DNA from: Actinomycetes bacterium
Lineage (GTDB): Bacteria; Actinomycetota; Actinomycetes; S36-B12
Direction of reading: 5' to 3'
DNA length: 32,473 nt
Assembly (NCBI GenBank): GCA_014190275.1
Contig: BJGE01000021.1
Span: 1 to 32,473 of the forward strand
The notes beneath the pieces are model-generated. The model worked only from the letters and a program-made list of their open reading frames with translations. It did no database searches and was not told the DNA's origin. This document shows, piece by piece, positions 27,214 through 32,473 of the stretch; position 1 is the first letter of the stretch; every line of letters begins with the position of its first letter. A program made the translations under genes and the position numbers.

Positions 27214-28410
27214 GTGCGATCCCCCCCAGTTCGGTCGGCCCGGGTGGTCCCGGCTTGGGCGCCGATGCTCGCTCTGGTGCTGGTCGCGGGCAATCTGCGC
27301 GCCGCAATTTCAAGTGTTCCTGAGGTAATAGTAGATATCCGGGCCGAGTTAGGTTGGAATGACGTAGCGCTCGGGGCGCTTACCACCATCCCGGTGCTGT
27401 GCATGGGGATCTTCGCGTTAGCCGTGCCTGCGGTTTCAAATCGGTTCGGCCGCAGCCGCACCGTGGCGATGGCGCTTGGTGTCTTGGTGGTGGCTTTGGT
27501 TATGCGCCTTGCGGGTGCGGTACCGGGAGTTTTGTATCTATCGGCGCTGCTGGCGGGTTTGGGAATCGCCCTCGCAGCGGGGTTGGTTCCGGGCCTCGTG
27601 CGCGAACAGGTCCCAGGTGCCGTCGGCAAGGCGACGGGAATCTGGAGTGCGGTCTTAATGCTGGGCGCCGGTATCGGCGGGGCCCTGACCGTGCCGATAG
27701 CGATCTGGACCGGGTCCTGGAAACTGGCGCTGGCTTTCTGGTCGATTCCAGCGGCGGTCGCCCTGGTGGGCTGGATCATCATCGAAAGGCCCAGTGGTGG
27801 CCACGAGCCGGCCCCGGGTGCCACCGTGCGGTTACGGGCACTGCCTTGGCGCAGCCCCACGGCTTGGGCCCTGACCATGTTTTTGGCCTTGAACTCGGTT
27901 ATCTTCTACAGCACCGTGGCTTGGCTGGCGGCCTCCTATGACGAGCGGGGCTGGAATCAGGCCACGGGGGGTGGCTTATTTGGCCTATTTACCCTGTCGA
28001 TGGTGGCCGCCGCCTTCCTCCTGCCGCCCCTTGCCGACCACCTGTTATTTCGCCGCAGTCTTTATGCCTTCGTGGTTCTTGTTGGCACCGCGGCGTTATT
28101 GCTTATTGGGCTGGTACCCAATTTTCTGCCGGCCCTGGTACTTATCGTGGGCGGGATCGGGTTGGGGGGCACCTTCGCCCTGGGCTTGGTGCTACTTAGT
28201 GAGTACTCCGCGGACGCCGTGGCGGCCGCGCGGTTGACCGCGATGGCATTTTTCGTCAGTTACACCCTCGCGGCCCTCGGGCCATTGTTGACCGGAGTGA
28301 TTTTGCAGCTTTGGGATTCCTGGCCGCTGGTCTATGGATTCTTGGCCGTGGCAAGCCTTGGACAGCTGTTGGCGGTGCTCCCATTGAAGCGGGGTTTATT
28401 GATTCACTGA
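27214..28410 (+). CDS. MFS transporter, CynX/NimT (cyanate permease-like) family
   Basis: Inner-membrane transporter of about 398 aa with roughly twelve hydrophobic helices. The first segment MLALVLVAGNLRAAISSVPEV matches the start of CynX/NimT-type major facilitator proteins, with the NLR-A pattern in helix 1. A cytoplasmic loop with RFGRSRTV follows helix 2, as in MFS motif A, and a long central loop (RPSGGHEPAPG) divides the halves. The family includes cyanate and 2-nitroimidazole transporters; the substrate here cannot be assigned. GTG 27214 is chosen because upstream codons overlap the divergent SseB gene; ATG 27181 is an alternative. A G-rich stretch lies about 11 bases upstream. No metabolic genes for cyanate are adjacent. 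Confidence 0.8.
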   Translation: MRSPPVRSARVVPAWAPMLALVLVAGNLRAAISSVPEVIVDIRAELGWNDVALGALTTIPVLCMGIFALAVPAVSNRFGRSRTVAMALGVLVVALVMRLAGAVPGVLYLSALLAGLGIALAAGLVPGLVREQVPGAVGKATGIWSAVLMLGAGIGGALTVPIAIWTGSWKLALAFWSIPAAVALVGWIIIERPSGGHEPAPGATVRLRALPWRSPTAWALTMFLALNSVIFYSTVAWLAASYDERGWNQATGGGLFGLFTLSMVAAAFLLPPLADHLLFRRSLYAFVVLVGTAALLLIGLVPNFLPALVLIVGGIGLGGTFALGLVLLSEYSADAVAAARLTAMAFFVSYTLAALGPLLTGVILQLWDSWPLVYGFLAVASLGQLLAVLPLKRGLLIH

Positions 28411-28418
28411 TGGGCTGG

Positions 28419-28424
28419 TAGGGT
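28419..28424 (+). promoter_or_regulatory. Putative -10 element for the infC operon
   Basis: TAGGGT fits TANNNT and lies nine bases after the MFS stop codon. A weak -35-like TTATTG (28396-28401) is 17 bases upstream. Transcription starting near 28431 would give a leader of about 200 bases before infC. Confidence 0.45.
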
Positions 28425-28430
28425 ACGGGG

Positions 28431-28634
28431 GATTGGTCTGGCCTAGGTCAGATCAGGCAAGCGGAGCCTCGGCTCCCACCCGGTCACCGCCGCTTTACTA
28501 GGTGCCCCGGGTCATGTGCTCAGCTGGGCGCCGCACTTTGGCGCCCGACTGTGCCGTGCCGAGACCTCCGTGCGCCGCGCCGGAGGTCACTATGGTTTCC
28601 GGGGTAGATCAGCCCACTGCAGCTTGGAGGCACC
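28431..28634 (+). promoter_or_regulatory. Structured leader of infC with three hairpins
   Basis: About 200 bases with no full-length gene. Three perfect inverted repeats are visible. Hairpin A is GGAGCC (28463-28468) with GGCTCC (28471-28476). Hairpin B is GGGCGCC (28526-28532) with GGCGCCC (28540-28546), loop of seven. Hairpin C is GACCTCCG (28563-28570) with CGGAGGTC (28581-28588), loop of ten. Hairpin C encloses the SD of a 19-codon upstream ORF. None is followed by a U-run, so they are not plain terminators. Long leaders before infC-rpmI-rplT are known regulatory sites in other bacteria (L20 control), but no match to a described L20 element could be confirmed by eye. Confidence 0.55.
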
Positions 28635-28651
28635 ATCAGCGTCGAGCCTAG
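28592..28651 (+). CDS. Putative 19-codon upstream ORF overlapping the infC start
   Basis: ATG 28592 is preceded five bases upstream by GGAGG (28582-28586) and opens 19 codons ending at TAG 28649-28651. The predicted peptide is [19 protein letters not shown]. It is in a different frame from infC and ends 14 bases past the infC AUC codon, so ribosomes finishing it would be placed to reinitiate at infC. Its SD lies in the 3' arm of hairpin C. The peptide has no recognisable domain. It may be a regulatory leader ORF or a chance ORF; conservation is untested. Confidence 0.4.
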   Translation: MVSGVDQPTAAWRHHQRRA

Positions 28652-29273
28652 GATCAATGACCGAATCCGCGTGCCAGAAGTTCGTCTTGTCGGACCCAAT
28701 GGTGAGCAGGTAGGAATCGTCCGCATCGAAGATGCGCTGCGATTGGCAGTTGAAGCCGATCTCGACCTAGTCGAGGTGGCGCCAATGTCAAAGCCGCCGG
28801 TTTGCAAACTCATGGACTTCGGGAAGTTCAAGTACGAAGCGGCCATGAAAGAGCGTGAGTCTAGGCGTAACCAGATCCATACCGTTATCAAGGAGATGAA
28901 GCTTCGACCGAAGATCGATCCGCATGATTATGAGACCAAGAAGGGTCACGTCGAGCGGTTCCTCAAGGCGGGAGACAAGGTAAAGATCACGATCATGTTC
29001 CGCGGTCGTGAGCAAAGTCGCCCGGAACTTGGTCTTCGACTCTTAGCAAAACTCGCCGATGATGTCGACCAAATAGGTTTTGTCGAGTCAACACCAAAGC
29101 AAGATGGCCGCAACATGATTATGGTGCTCGCACCACTACGACGGAAGCCAGATTCGGCTCGACGTGAACCACGCGCCGAGTTTTCCCTCGAAGGAGTGGC
29201 TGAAGCCGAAGCGGTAGCCGAGGTGGTGGCTGAACTAGATGCAATTGAGCTTGATGTAGTAGAGGCCCAATAG
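28635..29273 (+). CDS. infC: Translation initiation factor IF-3, probable AUC start
   Basis: IF-3 keeps ribosomal subunits apart and checks start-codon pairing. The family start ([19 protein letters not shown]) is encoded from ATC 28635, with GGAGG (28626-28630) upstream. No ATG, GTG or TTG lies in frame between the stop at 28605-28607 and GTG 28671, and starting at 28671 (200 aa, the ORF-track choice) would remove the conserved N-terminal residues. From ATC it is 212 aa. The N-domain (about 1-85), the basic linker with KERESRRNQ, and the C-domain with [19 protein letters not shown] are intact. A variable acidic tail rich in Glu, Ala and Val follows residue about 180. It leads the operon with rpmI and rplT. 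Confidence 0.9.
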   Translation: MSVEPRINDRIRVPEVRLVGPNGEQVGIVRIEDALRLAVEADLDLVEVAPMSKPPVCKLMDFGKFKYEAAMKERESRRNQIHTVIKEMKLRPKIDPHDYETKKGHVERFLKAGDKVKITIMFRGREQSRPELGLRLLAKLADDVDQIGFVESTPKQDGRNMIMVLAPLRRKPDSARREPRAEFSLEGVAEAEAVAEVVAELDAIELDVVEAQ

Positions 29274-29338
29274 GCCGGTGAAAGGGTAAAAGTAGAAAAG
29301 GCACGACCAAGGTACTTCCCGAGACAAGCGAGGACGAT

Positions 29339-29533
29339 ATGCCGAAGCAGAAGACACATAGTGGTGCGAAGAAGCGATTCAAGGTAACCGGCTCTGGAAA
29401 AATCACCCATGAGCAGGCCAATCGTCGTCACCTGATGGAAAGCAAGTCCGCCAAGCGCACCCGTCGCCTTGAGTCGGATCAGGTGGTCGCTCCCGCAGAC
29501 CGCAAGAGGGTCAAGAAGCTACTCGGCCGCTAA
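29339..29533 (+). CDS. rpmI: 50S ribosomal protein L35
   Basis: Small basic ribosomal protein, 64 aa, starting [20 protein letters not shown], which is diagnostic for L35. [21 protein letters not shown] follows. A weak CGAGGA lies upstream of the ATG. A 65-base spacer from infC shows no clear structure. It sits between infC and rplT in the universal order. Confidence 0.97.
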   Translation: MPKQKTHSGAKKRFKVTGSGKITHEQANRRHLMESKSAKRTRRLESDQVVAPADRKRVKKLLGR

Positions 29534-29575
29534 CCGCATTAGTCAAACCATCCACCTCGTTTTCAGGAGACTGAC

Positions 29576-29938
29576 ATGGCACGTGTGAAACGCGCAGTCA
29601 ATGCGCACAAGAAGCGTCGCGAGATACTCGAGCGCGCCAGTGGTTACCGCGGACAGCGTTCCCGGTTGTACCGCAAGGCTAAGGAGCAGGTAACCCACTC
29701 ACTCGTATACGCATACGCTGATCGCCGCACGCGCAAGGGGGATTTTCGTCGTCTTTGGATCCAGCGCATCAATGCCGGGGCACGCGCTAACGGCATGACC
29801 TACAACCGCCTGATCCAAGGCCTGAAGGCTGCCGGAGTCCAAGTCGACCGCCGCATGCTGGCCGAGCTTGCGGTCAATGATGCGCCGGCTTTCACCGCCC
29901 TTGTCGAGGTTGCTCGCGCCGCAGTACCTGCGTCTTAG
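29576..29938 (+). CDS. rplT: 50S ribosomal protein L20
   Basis: Primary 23S rRNA-binding protein of 120 aa, needed early in 50S assembly. It starts [32 protein letters not shown], the long basic N-terminal extension that penetrates the rRNA. The globular domain with [20 protein letters not shown] and [12 protein letters not shown] follows. AGGAGA is five bases before the ATG. In E. coli and Bacillus, L20 represses its own operon by binding leader RNA; whether it does so here is not visible. Confidence 0.98.
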   Translation: MARVKRAVNAHKKRREILERASGYRGQRSRLYRKAKEQVTHSLVYAYADRRTRKGDFRRLWIQRINAGARANGMTYNRLIQGLKAAGVQVDRRMLAELAVNDAPAFTALVEVARAAVPAS

Positions 29939-29943
29939 AGTTC

Positions 29944-30765
29944 GTGTCGCAGGCAGAGTTAACTTCTAGGCGGTCGGCAACGGTCGCTGCTGTTAAACGT
30001 CTGCACACAAGCTCGGGCCGCCGTGATTCAAAGACCTTTCTGGTGGAGGGCCCCCAGGCCTTGCGCGAGGCGCTGACCTATCGAGCAGATCTGCATCAGG
30101 TATATGCCACCGCCGATGCGATCGCTCGGTGGGGCGAACTTATGCACGCGGTGCAGGCTTCGGCAGTCGAAACCACCATCGTGTCGGAAAGCGTCCTTGA
30201 GGCGATGGCAGAGACCAAGTCACCGCAAGGCTGGCTCGCCACCTGCGGGATGGGTGCTGTGTCGTTGGTCGACGTGATGGCAACGCAGCCTCAGGTACTA
30301 GTTGCCCTCGACCAAGTAAGTGACCCCGGCAATGTCGGTACGATCATTCGAACAGCCGACGCCGCTGGTGCAAGCGGGGTGCTGCTAACCGGTGAATCGG
30401 TTGATCCTTTCAATGGCAAGTGTGTCCGGTCGAGTGCTGGCTCAATATTTCATCTGCCCGTAGTGCCAGCGTTGAGCGTCGAGCAACTGGTCGTGGCGGC
30501 CCGGCAGCATGGCACGGTAATCGCAGCAACAGCGGCTGACGGTGAGGTCGAATTATTCGAATGGCTGGATTCAACTACTGTGAATAATCCCACCCTGTGG
30601 GTATTTGGGTCAGAGGCCCACGGGGTGAGCACGCAGTTTCAGGCCGCTGCGGAGGTGCGCGTTCGGATTCCAATCCATGGTGCAGCGGAGTCCCTAAATA
30701 TCGCATCGGCGGTAGCCGTATGTCTGTACGCGGATGCGGACCGTCGGCGTGCGAGACTTAGTTAG
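29944..30765 (+). CDS. TrmH/SpoU-family RNA methyltransferase
   Basis: SAM-dependent 2'-O-ribose methyltransferase for rRNA or tRNA; the exact target cannot be read from sequence. The 273 aa protein has an N-terminal substrate-binding domain (SGRRDSKTFLVEGPQALREAL, about residues 20-42) and a C-terminal SPOUT knot. The knot has motif 1 SDPGNVGTIIRTADAAG near 126, motif 2 LWVFGSEAHGV near 218 and motif 3 SLNIASAVAVCLY near 249. GTG 29944 begins five bases after rplT with a weak SD, so translation is probably coupled. Its position after rplT is standard in actinobacteria; pheS, which often follows, is absent here. Confidence 0.92.
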   Translation: MSQAELTSRRSATVAAVKRLHTSSGRRDSKTFLVEGPQALREALTYRADLHQVYATADAIARWGELMHAVQASAVETTIVSESVLEAMAETKSPQGWLATCGMGAVSLVDVMATQPQVLVALDQVSDPGNVGTIIRTADAAGASGVLLTGESVDPFNGKCVRSSAGSIFHLPVVPALSVEQLVVAARQHGTVIAATAADGEVELFEWLDSTTVNNPTLWVFGSEAHGVSTQFQAAAEVRVRIPIHGAAESLNIASAVAVCLYADADRRRARLS

Positions 30766-30789
30766 TTGGCGCGGACCAGGAGGGGCTAG

Positions 30790-31593
30790 ATGTCATACGT
30801 GAAGTTACCGATTTTCGATCAGACCGGGTATGTCGTGGTGGACTCCTACGACCAATCACGCGATGCCCGCGAATGGGAGCAGTTGGTTTATGTCGACTGG
30901 AAGTCATCGGGCGATACCCGCTTTGCACCGTTGGCGAGCGCCTATGGCGACATGGAGTGCGATGGCTTCTGGAACCACACGCCAGCCAAAACTGATAAAG
31001 ACGGGGTTTGGGTGCCGCAAAATATTGCTATCGCACCACGGCTAACCGAGCGGGCCCAAGAGCCAGGGGCCAATATCGGCCGCTGCAGGGTGATCGAGTT
31101 GCAGCCAAATACTTATGCCGATGCGGTTTACAATTTGCACCGCGATGACAACAACCGGCTAAATCCTGAGGGTACCGGTTGGATCGTCCGTGCCTTCTGC
31201 AACCTAACCGACAACACTGACTCGGTAATGATTTTGCGTGAAGATAAGGACGACCCAGCAACCGAAACTCGAATCCCGTTGCCTGCTGGTGCCCAGGTGG
31301 TTATCGATACGCAACGGCTGTATCACGCGGTTTGGCATCCGGGGAGTGAGCCGCGCTATTGCCTGATCACGTCCTATGAGTCCGGCCCCGAACTTGATGC
31401 CTGGATCTCCGCTCGTCATCCGATAGCGCAAGTACCTTCGGCGCCGGTGGACCCGGATTTGGCCCGAGAGGCGTATGCCGCCGCCGACGCCAAGCGGGCA
31501 GCGCGTGAGGCGGTACTCGCAGCAAAGGGTAACAATCCAACATTTGGTGATGGCACTTTGTCGGCTTCCATGGAGGTGCTTTCCGAAGCATGA
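30790..31593 (+). CDS. Uncharacterised protein, putative Fe(II)/2-oxoglutarate-dependent oxygenase
   Basis: I do not recognise a named family member. The 267 aa protein has residues arranged as in a double-stranded beta-helix dioxygenase: H117-x-D119 in NLHRDD, a distal His H179 in [10 protein letters not shown] (H183 is an alternative), and Arg189 in PRYCLITS ten residues after H179, the usual spacing for the 2-oxoglutarate-binding Arg. The stretch [25 protein letters not shown] reads like the late strands of such a fold. The C-terminal 45 residues include an Ala-rich helix and a flexible tail. No signal peptide or membrane segment is seen. GGAGGGG precedes ATG 30790. The stop overlaps the cysD start (ATGA), suggesting a role linked to sulfur assimilation. 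Substrate unknown. Confidence 0.6.
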   Translation: MSYVKLPIFDQTGYVVVDSYDQSRDAREWEQLVYVDWKSSGDTRFAPLASAYGDMECDGFWNHTPAKTDKDGVWVPQNIAIAPRLTERAQEPGANIGRCRVIELQPNTYADAVYNLHRDDNNRLNPEGTGWIVRAFCNLTDNTDSVMILREDKDDPATETRIPLPAGAQVVIDTQRLYHAVWHPGSEPRYCLITSYESGPELDAWISARHPIAQVPSAPVDPDLAREAYAAADAKRAAREAVLAAKGNNPTFGDGTLSASMEVLSEA

Positions 31594-32473
31594 CCAAGTT
31601 AGCGGTTCCATATTTCGCAGTGCTTGATGAATTAGAAGCCGAAGCGATTCACATTTATCGTGAAACGGCCGCAGCATTTCGCAATCCAGTGTTGTTGTAC
31701 AGCATCGGTAAAGACTCGTCTGTGCTTTTGCATCTGGCACTTAAGGCCTTCGCCCCGGCGCCTCTGCCATTTCCGGTGATGCACATTGATACCACCTGGA
31801 AGTTCCGCGAGATGATTGAGTTTCGCGATCTGCGTTCGCAGCAACTTGGGCTCGATCTTCGGATCGCCCAGAACAAAGCGGCCTTGGCCGAGGGAGTCAC
31901 GCCATTTACCCATGGCACCCATGAGTACACGCGATTGATGAAGACGGTGGCACTTCGGGAAGGTATTGACGAATACGGGTTTGATGCCGCAATCGGTGGG
32001 GCCCGGCGCGATGAAGAACGGAGCCGTGCGAAGGAGCGGATCTTCAGCCTGCGTGAGCCCGGTCACCGCTGGGAGCCCCGCAAGCAACGCCCTGAGTTCT
32101 GGCGTACAGCGAACACGACTTTGTCTGAGGGCCAGAGCATGCGGGTATTCCCGCTTTCGAACTGGACCGAACTAGATGTTTGGCGTTATATCCAGCGCGA
32201 AGATATTCCTATTCCTTCTTTGTACTTCGCAAAGCCGCGTCCGGTGGTTGAGCGCGAGGGGGTGCTGATAATGGTTGACGATGAGCGGTTCCCACTGCGC
32301 CCCGGTGAGCAAGTCCAGATGCGATCAGTACGGTTTCGAACCCTCGGCTGCTATCCATTAAGTGGAGCGGTGGAGTCCACGGCCGACAACATCGCCGACC
32401 TAATAGCCGAGATGGAGTCATCTAATGTCTCAGAGCGCTCTGGTCGACTGATTGACGGTGAAGGCGGCAGTTC
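31590..32473 (+). CDS. cysD: Sulfate adenylyltransferase subunit 2 (partial at 3' end)
   Basis: Small subunit of ATP sulfurylase, which with the GTPase CysN makes adenosine 5'-phosphosulfate in sulfate assimilation. The frame is open from ATG 31590 to the window end (294 codons), which is why the ORF track misses it. CysD is usually about 300 aa, so only a few residues should be missing. Motifs are the PP-loop-like [17 protein letters not shown] near residue 38, [36 protein letters not shown] near 135, [11 protein letters not shown], and [14 protein letters not shown]. The end RLIDGEGGS matches the family C-terminus. ATG overlaps the upstream oxygenase stop; GGAGG (31572-31576) is 13 bases upstream. 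cysN is expected just outside the window. Confidence 0.97.
   Translation, partial: MTKLAVPYFAVLDELEAEAIHIYRETAAAFRNPVLLYSIGKDSSVLLHLALKAFAPAPLPFPVMHIDTTWKFREMIEFRDLRSQQLGLDLRIAQNKAALAEGVTPFTHGTHEYTRLMKTVALREGIDEYGFDAAIGGARRDEERSRAKERIFSLREPGHRWEPRKQRPEFWRTANTTLSEGQSMRVFPLSNWTELDVWRYIQREDIPIPSLYFAKPRPVVEREGVLIMVDDERFPLRPGEQVQMRSVRFRTLGCYPLSGAVESTADNIADLIAEMESSNVSERSGRLIDGEGGS

Noticed and set aside
28526-28546. Hairpin B as an intrinsic terminator for the MFS gene
   Set aside because: The stem is GC-rich and perfect, but no run of T follows it and it lies more than 100 bases past the stop codon.
28516-28713. 65 aa plus-strand ORF in the infC leader
   Set aside because: Runs through hairpins and into infC in another frame, with no good SD; the 19-codon ORF at 28592 has better signals.
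1-32473. tRNA or rRNA genes, CRISPR arrays, insertion sequences, phage genes, att sites
   Set aside because: None recognised by eye on either strand; nearly all sequence is explained by housekeeping coding regions.

Overview
The window is a gene-dense stretch of chromosomal core genome from an actinobacterium (Actinomycetota). The gene order is the best evidence: gltB-gltD-pyk, a pyrR-led pyrimidine operon running into gmk-rpoZ-coaBC-metK-priA-def-fmt-rsmB-rpe-ribD-ribE-ribBA-ribH-hisE-hisG, then sseB and infC-rpmI-rplT-trmH. From memory, much of this order is also seen in Streptomyces-type genomes. Actinobacterial protein variants agree: a PriA without an ATPase P-loop, a long HisG, CarA with GICFGNQ and CoaBC with PAMHTEMW. 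GC is moderately high, spacers are very short and most neighbours overlap by 1-8 bases, so a compact genome is likely. The genus cannot be named from the sequence. No rRNA, tRNA, CRISPR array, insertion sequence, phage gene or long repeat was seen, and no gene-free stretch exceeds 300 bases. The longest non-coding stretch is the infC leader, about 220 bases.

Layout. (1) 1-3288: end of gltB, gltD (ammonia assimilation) and pyk. (2) 3289-13266: the whole de novo UMP pathway (carA, carB, pyrB, pyrC, pyrK, pyrD, pyrF), led by pyrR. A hairpin matching the PyrR-binding element overlaps the pyrR ribosome binding site. (3) 13269-18669: gmk, rpoZ, coaBC, metK and a degenerate priA. (4) 18694-21518: def, fmt and rsmB, for N-formylmethionine handling and rRNA methylation. 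(5) 21558-25622: rpe and the riboflavin operon ribD-ribE-ribBA-ribH; rpe acts on ribulose 5-phosphate, a RibB substrate. (6) 25644-28410: hisE and hisG, then convergent sseB and a divergent MFS transporter. (7) 28411-30765: the translation operon infC-rpmI-rplT-trmH, behind a structured leader containing a small upstream ORF. (8) 30790-32473: an uncharacterised putative Fe(II)/2-oxoglutarate oxygenase coupled to cysD (sulfate activation), which runs off the window.

Regulatory reading. Six genes (pyk, rpoZ, def, rpe, hisE, sseB) have a TANNNT hexamer followed by exactly six bases and then the start codon. That is the geometry of leaderless actinobacterial transcription, and it divides the window into likely transcription units. 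The pyr genes appear to be controlled by PyrR, metK has a nested inverted repeat in its upstream region, and infC appears to start at AUC.

Most of the window is ordinary. The items most worth a second look are the infC leader with its upstream ORF, the oxygenase-cysD pair, the leaderless promoter set, the metK inverted repeats, and the absence of mihF between pyrF and gmk. No clearly new multi-gene system was found.
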